Position numbers and translations under genes: made by a program
The notes under the pieces: model-generated
The model's database searches: none
Told to the model about the DNA's origin: nothing
The model's input: only the letters and a program-made list of their open reading frames with translations
Shown here: one piece after another, positions 1-5,426 of the stretch
Layout of the letters: each line of letters begins with the position of its first letter
Position numbering within the stretch: the first letter of the stretch is position 1
Origin: Clostridia bacterium
GTDB taxonomy: Bacteria; Bacillota_A; Clostridia; TANB77; CAG-508
Length of the DNA: 5,426 nucleotides
NCBI GenBank assembly: GCA_017621295.1
Contig: JAGATI010000199.1
Coordinates: 1 to 5,426, forward strand
Direction of reading: 5' to 3'

Positions 1-492
1 GGTGGAATGCTTACAAACTTTGGAACAATAAGAAAAAGAATAGACAGATTAAATGAATTAGAAACAATGCAAGAAGACGGTACATTTGATGTATTACCTA
101 AAAAAGAAGTAATTCTTTTAAAGAAAGAAATGGAAAAATTACAAAAAAATCTTGGTGGAATTAAAGATATGAAAGAAATGCCAGGAGTTATGTTTGTAGT
201 AGATCCTAAAAAAGAAAGAATAGCTATATTAGAAGCTAGAAAATTAGGTATACCAGTAGTTGGTTTGGTAGATACAAACTGTAATCCAGAAGATGTAGAT
301 TATGCTATACCTGGAAATGATGACGCAATTCGTGCAGTTAAATTAATAGCAGATGTAATGGCAAATGCTGTTATAGAAGGAAGACAAGGAGAATCTTTAG
401 AAATGGATTCTGAAAATGAAGAAAGTGCTAATATTGAAGAAGAAACAACAAGTATAGAAGAAGTTGCAGCACAAGAAACAGTAGAAGAATAA
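1..492 (+). CDS. rpsB: 30S ribosomal protein S2, C-terminal part (5' end outside window)
   Basis: Structural protein of the small ribosomal subunit, located at the head-body junction. The frame is open from base 1, and the first residues (GGMLTNF) match the middle of S2, so the true start lies left of the window; the ATG at 7 is an internal methionine. The visible 163 residues hold the K-rich helical hairpin (about residues 13-58) and then the classical second S2 signature ([19 protein letters not shown], then [15 protein letters not shown] and [16 protein letters not shown]). After residue 125 comes a low-complexity tail very rich in Glu, about 30 residues long. Acidic S2 tails occur in various bacteria, so this looks like lineage variation, not damage. 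The gene ends in TAA at 490-492 and is followed by a long 3' untranslated stretch and a terminator. Identity is seen directly from family motifs. Confidence 0.97.
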   Translation, partial: GGMLTNFGTIRKRIDRLNELETMQEDGTFDVLPKKEVILLKKEMEKLQKNLGGIKDMKEMPGVMFVVDPKKERIAILEARKLGIPVVGLVDTNCNPEDVDYAIPGNDDAIRAVKLIADVMANAVIEGRQGESLEMDSENEESANIEEETTSIEEVAAQETVEE

Positions 493-618
493 TAAAAAAA
501 TATCTTAGGTAATAAGGTGATTTTATAAACATATTTAAAAAATTAAATATGTAATATAAATTTGAAAACTTATAATAGAAGTAATTTTAAATAAACAATT
601 ATATTATATAAACCTAAA

Positions 619-657
619 TAAAAAGGAGTGGAGCTCTTCTCGCTCTACTTCTTTTTA
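619..657 (+). terminator. intrinsic terminator after rpsB
   Basis: Arms 620-634 (AAAAAGGAGTGGAGC) and 642-656 (GCTCTACTTCTTTTT) form a 15-bp stem with two G-U wobbles. A further T-A pair (619/657) extends it, and the loop is 7 nt. The GC-rich top and the run of five T at 652-656 fit an intrinsic terminator. The A-run on the left means the reverse strand also ends in T, so it may work in both directions. It lies 126 nt past the rpsB stop. Confidence 0.85.
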
Positions 658-687
658 AAATTATATAGAACGTAATGTGTAATTAAA

Positions 688-717
688 TTTATACAATATT
701 ATAGATATTTGTATAAT
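688..717 (+). promoter_or_regulatory. possible tsf promoter (TTTATA-18-TATAAT)
   Basis: A perfect -10 box TATAAT sits at 712-717, with a weak -35 (TTTATA, 688-693) 18 bp upstream. It lies after the rpsB terminator and before tsf, where a promoter is needed if the terminator is efficient. The region is so AT-rich that similar matches arise by chance. TATAAT at 825-830 is another match, but it would leave almost no room before the ribosome binding site. Confidence 0.25.
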
Positions 718-838
718 TATTAAAAAAATGATGATATTTAACTTACCATATATATTAAATTAATAAAGAAATATTATATAAAATATTTTTTTATACTAAT
801 ATTTATATGGAAACAACAATCATTTATAATACAAAGTT

Positions 839-845
839 AAGGAGG
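839..845 (+). promoter_or_regulatory. ribosome binding site of tsf
   Basis: AAGGAGG, a full match to the anti-Shine-Dalgarno sequence, lies 7 nt before the ATG at 853. It fixes the tsf start and implies strong translation, as expected for an abundant elongation factor. Confidence 0.9.
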
Positions 846-852
846 AATTAAA

Positions 853-1734
853 ATGGTAACAGCAAGCCAAGTAAAAGAGTTAAGAGAAAAAACAGGTGCA
901 GGAATGATGGACTGCAAAAAAGTTTTAACAGAAACTGATGGTGATATGGAAAAAGCAGCTGAATTATTAAGAGAAAGAGGAATTGCAAAAGCTGCAAAAA
1001 AATCAGATAGAATAGCAGCAGAAGGATTAGTAGAAGCTTATGTTTCAGAAGATGGAAAAATAGGAGCTGTTGTAGAAGTAAATGCAGAAACAGATTTCGT
1101 TGCAAAAAATGATGAATTTAAATCTTTTGTTTCAGATGTCGCAAAACAAATTGCATTAACAAATCCAAGTAATGTAGAAGAATTACTTTCAGCTAAATCA
1201 ATTGTTGAAGAAGATAAAACAGTTCAAGAAGTATTAACAAACAAAATAGCAACAATCGGAGAAAATATGTCAATAAGAAGATTTGCTAGATTCGAATCAG
1301 CAGGTTTAGTAGAAAAATACATCCATGGAGAAGGAAAAATTGGTGTATTAGTTGAATTAGAAAATGGTACAAATGAACTTGCAAAAGATGTTTGTATGCA
1401 AATAGCTGCTGCAAAACCAGAATTTTTAGATAGAGAATCTGTTCCAGCAGAAAGAGTAGAAAAAGAAATGGAAATTTTAAAAGCACAAGCTATGAATGAA
1501 GGAAAACCAGCTGAAATAGCAGAAAAAATGGTACAAGGAAGAATTGGAAAATTCTATGGAGAAATCTGTTTAGTAGAACAAGACTTTGTAAAAAATCCAG
1601 ATATGAAAATTAAACAATTACTTGAATCAAAAGGTGCAAAAATTGTTCGTTTCGCAAGATTCGAAAAAGGTGAAGGAATCGAGAAAAAAGAAGAAAACTT
1701 TGCAGAAGAAGTTGCAAAACAAATAAATGGATAA
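853..1734 (+). CDS. tsf: elongation factor Ts
   Basis: Cytoplasmic guanine nucleotide exchange factor that releases GDP from EF-Tu so that EF-Tu can reload with GTP. The protein has 293 residues, within the normal range for full-length bacterial EF-Ts. An N-terminal UBA-like domain (about 1-55) carries the first family signature ([16 protein letters not shown], residues 10-25). The core then begins with the second signature and the TDFVAKN motif (80-86), whose Asp-Phe pair enters the EF-Tu nucleotide site. The core is followed by the dimerisation-like insert and the C-terminal module ([19 protein letters not shown]). The start is set by a perfect ribosome binding site at 839-845, and the stop is TAA at 1732-1734. 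The neighbour upstream is rpsB, the usual arrangement. Downstream, the pyrH and frr genes that often follow are missing and a terminator closes the unit. No abnormal residues seen. Confidence 0.98.
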   Translation: MVTASQVKELREKTGAGMMDCKKVLTETDGDMEKAAELLRERGIAKAAKKSDRIAAEGLVEAYVSEDGKIGAVVEVNAETDFVAKNDEFKSFVSDVAKQIALTNPSNVEELLSAKSIVEEDKTVQEVLTNKIATIGENMSIRRFARFESAGLVEKYIHGEGKIGVLVELENGTNELAKDVCMQIAAAKPEFLDRESVPAERVEKEMEILKAQAMNEGKPAEIAEKMVQGRIGKFYGEICLVEQDFVKNPDMKIKQLLESKGAKIVRFARFEKGEGIEKKEENFAEEVAKQING

Positions 1735-1739
1735 ATAGT

Positions 1740-1806
1740 AAAGGAATCAATTTTTAAAGTAATAATATATGTAATTATTAATTACTTAAAAAATTGGTTC
1801 TTTTTT
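1740..1806 (+). terminator. intrinsic terminator after tsf
   Basis: Starting 5 nt after the tsf stop, arms 1740-1763 and 1781-1804 pair over 24 positions with two G-U wobbles and one A-A mismatch. The loop is a 17-nt AT stretch, and the right arm runs into six T at 1801-1806. The central part (GAATCAATTTTT against AAAAATTGGTTC) is the most convincing stem. The structure is AT-rich but long and well placed, so it probably ends the tsf transcript. Confidence 0.85.
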
Positions 1807-1873
1807 AGTTATAATGAGGTGTGGAGTAAAGTTTATTTTTACATTGAAGGATAGTTTGGTGCAATAAGAATTA

Positions 1874-1903
1874 TTGAATAACTTTATATTGTTACAAGAT
1901 AAT
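1874..1903 (+). promoter_or_regulatory. possible promoter reading into the inverted-repeat element
   Basis: TTGAAT (1874-1879), an 18-bp spacer and GATAAT (1898-1903) match 4 of 6 and 5 of 6 consensus bases. A second candidate -10, TATAAT at 1915-1920, lacks a good -35. Either would start a transcript just before or at the G/C-richer segment. This is weak evidence in AT-rich DNA. Confidence 0.2.
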
Positions 1904-1947
1904 AGTTTTCAATTTATAATTTAATGGATAGTGCCAATAGTCCGGCC

Positions 1948-2104
1948 TTGGGAATAGTCTTATATATTATAATAAAAAACAATTCTTTCAAGGCGCTTTA
2001 GATTATGCCAGATTCATATTTTAGAGACACACTATAAACAGATACATAAATAACGGCTCAAGGTCAAAACTGTTTTTTATTATAATATATAAGACTATTC
2101 CCAA
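1948..2104. repeat. perfect 34-bp inverted repeats flanking an 89-bp core
   Basis: The left arm (1948-1981, beginning TTGGGAATAGTCTTATATAT) is the exact reverse complement of the right arm (2071-2104, ending GACTATTCCCAA): 34 of 34 positions pair with no mismatch and no wobble. The match stops sharply on both sides (C1947 against A2105, A1982 against C2070). The 89-bp core (1982-2070) has no gene and only patchy self-complementarity. Each arm, read outward, contains TATTATAATATATAAG, which includes a perfect TATAAT. Immediate flanks show no clear target-site duplication. The form fits a DNA inversion switch, a miniature inverted-repeat element or a very long RNA hairpin; I cannot decide between them from the sequence. 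No recombinase or transposase gene is within the window. Confidence 0.85.
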
Positions 2105-2168
2105 AGCTTACTTGCGAAATCTAAAGCCATTAACCAGTAACTTTATAGTAAATAATATTTCAAAATAC

Positions 2169-2198
2169 TTGTTATTTATTGGTGAAATTTGATATAAT
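2169..2198 (+). promoter_or_regulatory. promoter of the membrane-protein/lspA/rluD unit
   Basis: TTGTTA (2169-2174) and TATAAT (2193-2198) are separated by 18 bp. The -10 is preceded by TG plus one base (TGATATAAT), a perfect extended -10 element. Transcription would start near 2205, leaving a leader of about 28 nt before the ATG at 2233. It lies 64 bp to the right of the inverted-repeat element, outside its arms. It is the best promoter match in the window. Confidence 0.65.
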
Positions 2199-2218
2199 CA
2201 ATCTATTAAAAATAATAC

Positions 2219-2223
2219 AGGAG
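2219..2223 (+). promoter_or_regulatory. ribosome binding site deciding the start at 2233
   Basis: AGGAG lies 9 nt before ATG 2233. The frame is also open from a TTG at 2179, but that codon lies between the -35 and -10 boxes of the predicted promoter and has no ribosome binding site, so the start at 2233 is preferred. Confidence 0.75.
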
Positions 2224-2232
2224 TTAAATAAT

Positions 2233-3291
2233 ATGGATAAAAACAAAAAAATAAGATTTAATATATTAGCTATATGCCTAATTATTTTATTGGCATTTGC
2301 AATATCACCAGTTACTATGCAAAATGATACATATTATACTATAAAAATAGGAGAACAAATAATTCAAAATGGAATAGATATGCAAGATAATTTTTCTTGG
2401 CATGAAAATTTACCATATACATATCCACATTGGTTGTATGATGTAATTATATATTTAATATATAGTTTTTCTGGTTTTGCAGGAATATATATATCAACAG
2501 TTATTTTGGCAAGTATTTTAGGAATTTTAGTATATTATATAAATAATAAATTAAGTAAAAATAACTTTATTTCATTAGTTATAACTTTGTTAGTACTGTA
2601 TTTATTAAAGGATTTTATAGCAGCAAGAGCACAATTAGTTACCTTTATATTATTTACACTAACAATATTTTTTATAGAGATGTTTATAAATACAAAAAAG
2701 AAAAGATATTTAATCCCACTTGTTATAATTCCAATATTAATTGCAAATTTTCATGTTGCGGTTTGGCCTTTTTACTTTGTATTATTTTTGCCATATATTG
2801 CGGAGTGGTTTATAAGTTTTATAATGGAGTTACATATTATTCTTAAAGTGAAAATATTAATTGTAAGATTAAAGGAACAATTAACAAATAAAAATGAGAA
2901 GATAATAAAGTTAAATGAAAATAAAGAGAAGCTTTTAGAAAAACTTAATGAAGATAAAATAAACTTACAAAAAAGAAGAGAAAAACCATATAGAATAAAA
3001 ATAGATAAAAATAATACTATAAAATGGGTAATTATTATTTTTATAATAACTATTTTTACAGGATTAATTACTCCTCTTGGAGATGTACCATATACATATT
3101 TAGTAAAAACAATGCAAGGTAATACTACCGAAAATATTAGTGAACATTTGCCACTTGTTTTAATAAATAATAAAAATATAATGCTTGTAATTACAATGTT
3201 TTTAGCTATATTAATATTTACAGATACAAAAATAAAATTAAGAGATTTATTTATGCTTACTCGGACTTGTTTTATTATCATTTATGTCTAG
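2233..3291 (+). CDS. GT-C-like polytopic membrane protein, N-terminal part (frameshifted)
   Basis: First part of an integral membrane protein of unknown function; the rest is in the +1 frame at 3284-3892. Numbering from ATG 2233: a membrane segment at about 7-29 is followed by a large outer loop with NDTYYTIKIGEQI (31-43), D52-N-F-S-W and YPHWLYD (64-70). These resemble the first loop of bacterial multi-spanning proteins often annotated as glycosyltransferase-like (GT-C), where an acidic residue after the first membrane helix is typical. More hydrophobic segments lie at about 71-103, 112-126, 134-152, 159-190, 263-282 and 316-330. An ARAQ motif (131-134) precedes one of them. Residues about 205-251 form a Lys/Glu/Asn-rich cytoplasmic-type coiled coil, an unusual insert. 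After L342 the frame is lost and ten unrelated residues lead to TAG. Assigning sugar transfer activity would be inference only. Confidence 0.75.
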   Translation: MDKNKKIRFNILAICLIILLAFAISPVTMQNDTYYTIKIGEQIIQNGIDMQDNFSWHENLPYTYPHWLYDVIIYLIYSFSGFAGIYISTVILASILGILVYYINNKLSKNNFISLVITLLVLYLLKDFIAARAQLVTFILFTLTIFFIEMFINTKKKRYLIPLVIIPILIANFHVAVWPFYFVLFLPYIAEWFISFIMELHIILKVKILIVRLKEQLTNKNEKIIKLNENKEKLLEKLNEDKINLQKRREKPYRIKIDKNNTIKWVIIIFIITIFTGLITPLGDVPYTYLVKTMQGNTTENISEHLPLVLINNKNIMLVITMFLAILIFTDTKIKLRDLFMLTRTCFIIIYV

Positions 3292-3892
3292 AAGACAAAC
3301 ATCTATGCTTATTTTAATTGGAAATTTTATATTTGTAAAATTAGTAGTACAAATGATAAATAAATATGATAATAAAACATATAAAAAGATAGAAGATTTT
3401 ATGATAGGAATTTTGGGACAAGCAATTTCTGTAATTTTAATATTATGTATAAGTTTATTATTATTAAAACCTAAAATGAATGATAAATTTGTTGATGAAA
3501 ATAGTTATCCAGTGAAAGCTTGTGATTTTATTTTAGAAAATTTAGATGTAAATAATATAAAATTATATAATGAATACAACTATGGAAGTTATTTAATATA
3601 TAGAGGAATACCTGTTTTTATAGATTCTAGGGCAGATTTATATTCACCAGAATTTAATGGAACAAAAAATGAAGAGAAAAAATATGAGGGTAGAGATATT
3701 TTTTCAGACTTTCTAAATATATCAAATATAGGTACATTTTATGAAAGTAAATTTAGAGAATATGGAATTACACATCTAATAATGGGGAAAAATACAAAAC
3801 TTAATTTATTAATATCAAGAGAAGATAATTATAAACTTTTATATCAAGATAATAATTTTGTTATCTACGAAAGATTAAATGCAAACTTTTAA
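3284..3892 (+). CDS. GT-C-like polytopic membrane protein, C-terminal part (frameshifted)
   Basis: Continuation of the preceding gene in the +1 frame. This frame is open from 3242. Read upstream of the ATG at 3284 it gives LLGLVLLSFMSRRQTSM, which completes the membrane helix that the N-terminal part breaks off. The ATG at 3284 is therefore probably an internal methionine, and it has no ribosome binding site. The joined protein would be about 552 residues. This part has membrane segments around 3302-3350 and 3395-3465, then a soluble domain, probably outside the cell, with YNEYNYGSYLIYRGIPVFID followed by SRADLYSPEFN. That motif is typical of the C-terminal domain of large bacterial membrane proteins of uncertain function. 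The domain continues through YGITHLIMGKN to the end and looks intact, with normal codon use, so any inactivation is recent or the break is a sequence error. Confidence 0.75.
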   Translation: MSRRQTSMLILIGNFIFVKLVVQMINKYDNKTYKKIEDFMIGILGQAISVILILCISLLLLKPKMNDKFVDENSYPVKACDFILENLDVNNIKLYNEYNYGSYLIYRGIPVFIDSRADLYSPEFNGTKNEEKKYEGRDIFSDFLNISNIGTFYESKFREYGITHLIMGKNTKLNLLISREDNYKLLYQDNNFVIYERLNANF

Positions 3893-3974
3893 GATGAATA
3901 GTTTGAATAAATTTTAAGATACTCATAACTATTATGTCTTTAAAGTAAAGATAGAAAGGAACAAATTTTAAGAT
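3883..3974 (+). repeat. three short direct repeats at the junction before lspA
   Basis: AAATTTTAAGAT occurs exactly at 3909-3920 and 3963-3974, and with one inserted C (AAACTTTTAAGAT) at 3883-3895. The first copy contains the stop codon of the upstream gene, and the last contains the first two bases of the lspA start codon. No strong stem or T-run terminator is visible between the genes. The copies may be small local duplications or chance in AT-rich DNA. Confidence 0.5.
3955..3960 (+). promoter_or_regulatory. ribosome binding site of lspA
   Basis: AAAGGA lies 12 nt before ATG 3973, a rather long distance. There is no other in-frame ATG until residue 49, inside the conserved region, so the start at 3973 stands despite the spacing. 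Confidence 0.6.
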
Positions 3975-4545
3975 GGAAAATATAAATGATAAAAAGATAA
4001 ATAAAGAAGTTAATGAAAAAGTAAATAAAAATAAGAATGAAAATAAGAAATATAAAATTGTTATATTTGTAACTATTTTAGTGTTATTAGAACAATTAAC
4101 TAAAATTGTAATTCTAATGAATAGGGACAAGCTTCCTATTACAATTATAAATAATATTTTTATGTTATCATATGTAGAAAATTCAGGTGTAGCATTTGGA
4201 ATTAAAGTGGGAAGTGTATGGAGTTTTATTGTTGTAAATATAGTGATTTTAGGAATAATTATTAAATTTATGTATAGTCAGTTTGAAGAACTAAATAATA
4301 AAACAATTGTAATATTATCTCTTGTTTTAGCAGGAGGAATTAGTAATTTAATTGATAGGATTTTTAGAGGACATGTTATAGATTTTTTAGATATAACACC
4401 TATAATAAATTTTCCAGTATTCAATTTTGCTGATATTATGATTGTTGTGGCTGTTATTATATTTGGAGTAATGATGATAAAAAATATAATAAAAGATGGC
4501 AAGAAAGGAAAGAGTAATGGAAAAAGTAATAGTACAAGTAAATGA
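3973..4545 (+). CDS. lspA: lipoprotein signal peptidase (signal peptidase II)
   Basis: Membrane aspartic protease that cuts the signal peptide from prolipoproteins after lipid attachment to the lipobox cysteine. The protein has 190 residues, longer than the usual 150-170. The excess is a Lys/Asn/Glu-rich N-terminal extension (about 1-27) and a Lys/Ser/Asn/Gly-rich tail (about 174-190). Four membrane helices are visible: about 28-49, 80-100, 111-130 and 153-173. Family motifs are EQLTK (40-44, normally DQ-x-x-K), ENSGVAFG (69-76), SNLIDR (124-129, normally GN-x-x-DR), HVIDF with likely catalytic D137, and FNFAD with likely catalytic D154. Both catalytic aspartates are present, so activity is expected. 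The gene lies 80 bp after the membrane-protein gene and overlaps rluD by 29 bp, a frequent lspA-rluD arrangement. No promoter of its own is evident. Confidence 0.95.
   Translation: MENINDKKINKEVNEKVNKNKNENKKYKIVIFVTILVLLEQLTKIVILMNRDKLPITIINNIFMLSYVENSGVAFGIKVGSVWSFIVVNIVILGIIIKFMYSQFEELNNKTIVILSLVLAGGISNLIDRIFRGHVIDFLDITPIINFPVFNFADIMIVVAVIIFGVMMIKNIIKDGKKGKSNGKSNSTSK
4504..4509 (+). promoter_or_regulatory. ribosome binding site of rluD, inside lspA
   Basis: AAAGGA lies 7 nt before ATG 4517 and within the codons for the lysine-rich LspA tail. An earlier in-frame ATG at 4496 has no such site and would add seven residues (MARKERV) not expected in the family, so 4517 is preferred. Confidence 0.75.
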
Positions 4546-5422
4546 GAAAGGAACGAGATTAGATAGTTATATTGCAAGTAAGAAAAAAGAATTATCTAGA
4601 ACCAATGTACAAAGGCTAATTGAAAGTAGTAATATTTTAGTTAATAATAATATACAAAAAATATCATATAAGGTTCAGGCAGGAGATGAAATATCAATTG
4701 TTATACCAGAAGCAAAAGAAATAGAATTAAAACCTCAAGATATAAAAGTAGATATAGTATATGAAGATAGTGACATAATAGTAGTTAATAAACCCAAAGG
4801 CTTAGTTGTTCATCCAGCAGTTGGTAATCCAGATGGAACATTGGTTAATGCAATAATGAATATTTGCAAAGATAGTTTATCTGGTATAGGTGGAGAAATT
4901 AGACCAGGAATTGTTCATAGATTAGATAAAGATACAACAGGACTTTTGATTATAGCAAAAAATGATAAGGCTCATATTAATTTAAGTGAACAAATAAAAA
5001 ATAGAGAAGTTAAAAAAATTTATATAGCATTAGTTAGAGGAATAGTTCTAGAGAATGAAGCAACAATAAATATGCCAATAGGACGAAGTACAAAAGATAG
5101 AAAAAAAATGGCAGTTGTAAAAAATGGAAAAGAAGCGGTTACACATTTTAAAGTATTAAATAGATTTAAGAATTATACACTATTAGAAATAAAGATAGAT
5201 ACAGGTAGAACTCATCAAATAAGAGTTCATATGTCCGAAATAGGGTATCCAGTGGTAGGAGATATGGTATATTCAAATGGAAAGAACGAATTTGGAGTGG
5301 AAGGACAAATGCTACATGCAAAAAGTTTAGACTTTAAGCATCCGATTACAGAAAAACAAATGCATTTAGAGGCAGAGTTACCAAACTACTTCAAAGAAGT
5401 TATAGCCAAGCTACAAAAATGA
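4517..5422 (+). CDS. rluD: RluA/RluD-family pseudouridine synthase (23S rRNA type)
   Basis: Isomerises specific uridines to pseudouridine in RNA; RluD members act on 23S rRNA helix 69, but closely related paralogues modify other sites, so the exact target is inferred. The protein has 301 residues from ATG 4517, near the family norm. An N-terminal S4 RNA-binding domain (about 12-59, GTRLDSYIA to VQAGDEI) is followed by the catalytic domain: VVNKPKGLVVHPAVGNPDGT (89-108), GIVHRLDKDTTGLLIIAKND with catalytic D137 in HRLD, and RTHQIRVH (231-238) followed by GYPVVGD. All key motifs are intact. It overlaps lspA by 29 bp, so the two are very likely cotranscribed and perhaps translationally coupled. 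It ends in TGA at 5420-5422, four bases before the window ends, so downstream genes are not visible. Confidence 0.93.
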   Translation: MEKVIVQVNEKGTRLDSYIASKKKELSRTNVQRLIESSNILVNNNIQKISYKVQAGDEISIVIPEAKEIELKPQDIKVDIVYEDSDIIVVNKPKGLVVHPAVGNPDGTLVNAIMNICKDSLSGIGGEIRPGIVHRLDKDTTGLLIIAKNDKAHINLSEQIKNREVKKIYIALVRGIVLENEATINMPIGRSTKDRKKMAVVKNGKEAVTHFKVLNRFKNYTLLEIKIDTGRTHQIRVHMSEIGYPVVGDMVYSNGKNEFGVEGQMLHAKSLDFKHPITEKQMHLEAELPNYFKEVIAKLQK

Positions 5423-5426
5423 AACA

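Larger units (their letters stand above)
493..852 (+). other. rpsB-tsf intergenic region (360 bp)
   Basis: A very AT-rich spacer without a credible coding sequence on either strand. It holds a weak AT hairpin (529-538 paired with 543-552, loop AAAA), the strong terminator at 619-657, a possible promoter around 688-717 and the tsf ribosome binding site at 839-845. In many bacteria rpsB and tsf are cotranscribed with a short spacer, so this length together with a terminator suggests partial or full uncoupling here. I recognise no known leader RNA class in it. Confidence 0.6.
1807..2168. other. non-coding region with large inverted-repeat element
   Basis: About 360 bp between the tsf terminator and the next promoter. 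No ORF of credible length exists; a 17-codon ATG frame at 1814 lacks a ribosome binding site. The region from about 1931 to 2130 contains G/C-richer islands (GTGCCAATAGTCCGGCC, GGCGCTTTAG, TAACGGCTCAAGG) that contrast with the surrounding AT-rich DNA. It is organised around the two 34-bp inverted arms described separately. Possible promoter boxes upstream of it are GATAAT at 1898-1903 (TTGAAT at 1874-1879, spacer 18) and TATAAT at 1915-1920. I do not recognise a named RNA family or insertion sequence here. Confidence 0.5.

Noticed and set aside
529..552. AT-only hairpin after rpsB as a terminator
   Set aside because: The 10-bp stem has a single G-C pair and no T-run after it; the much stronger hairpin at 619-657 fits the role.
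848..1105. Reverse-strand ORF of 85 codons opposite tsf
   Set aside because: It is Leu/Phe-rich, as expected from the complement of an A-rich coding strand, lies inside tsf, and has no ribosome binding site or family features.
1814..1867. Small ORF of 17 codons after the tsf terminator
   Set aside because: It has no ribosome binding site and no recognisable motif; a frame this short is expected by chance.
1879..2147. Direct repeat TAACTTTATA on both sides of the inverted-repeat element (1879-1888 and 2138-2147) as a target-site duplication
   Set aside because: The copies lie 59 bp and 33 bp away from the arm ends, not adjacent, and such a 10-mer is plausible by chance in AT-rich DNA.
2179..2232. 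TTG start at 2179 extending the membrane protein by 18 residues
   Set aside because: The codon lies within the predicted promoter spacer, has no ribosome binding site, and ATG 2233 has AGGAG at good distance.
2772..3281. Reverse-strand ORF of 169 codons opposite the membrane-protein gene
   Set aside because: It mirrors a real coding frame on the + strand. Its hydrophobic Ile/Phe/Ser content follows from AT-rich complement, and no motif is recognisable.
3894..3917. Seven-codon ORF before lspA as a possible leader peptide
   Set aside because: It has no ribosome binding site, and no attenuator hairpin follows.
3861..4130. Reverse-strand ORF of 89 codons across the lspA start
   Set aside because: It overlaps well-supported + strand genes and is a composition shadow without initiation signals.
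4278..4577. Reverse-strand ORF of 99 codons opposite the lspA/rluD overlap
   Set aside because: It is antisense to two confident genes and shows no family features.

Overview
This window is chromosomal housekeeping DNA from a very AT-rich Gram-positive bacterium, most likely a Clostridia-type Bacillota. I judge this from the strong AT bias by eye, the AAA/GAA/ATA/TTA-rich codon use, the AGGAGG-type ribosome binding sites and the gene families. I cannot name a genus from sequence reading alone. All genes lie on the + strand.

Layout. (1) 1-492 is the C-terminal two thirds of rpsB (ribosomal protein S2), cut by the left edge of the window. (2) 493-852 is an unusually long rpsB-tsf spacer with a strong intrinsic terminator (619-657), so tsf probably has its own promoter. 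(3) 853-1734 is tsf (EF-Ts), closed by a second long terminator hairpin (1740-1806). (4) 1807-2168 is non-coding. It is dominated by two perfect 34-bp inverted arms (1948-1981 and 2071-2104) around an 89-bp core. This is the most unusual structure here and could be an invertible switch, a small mobile-element remnant or a structured RNA. (5) 2233-3892 encodes a polytopic membrane protein of unknown function with GT-C glycosyltransferase-like features. Its frame is broken by one extra base near 3256-3262, so it reads as two overlapping ORFs. A convincing extended -10 promoter (2169-2198) precedes it. (6) 3973-4545 is lspA (lipoprotein signal peptidase) and 4517-5422 is an RluD-type pseudouridine synthase, overlapping lspA by 29 bp.

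How it works together. rpsB and tsf belong to translation. From about 2205 onward there seems to be a second unit of membrane protein, lspA and rluD. No terminator or clear promoter is visible between its members, and lspA-rluD is a common neighbour pair in Gram-positive bacteria. I see no CRISPR array, tRNA, rRNA, transposase or defence gene. Most of the window is ordinary. The parts worth attention are the inverted-repeat element at 1948-2104, the frameshift, and small peculiarities in LspA and the rpsB-tsf spacer.
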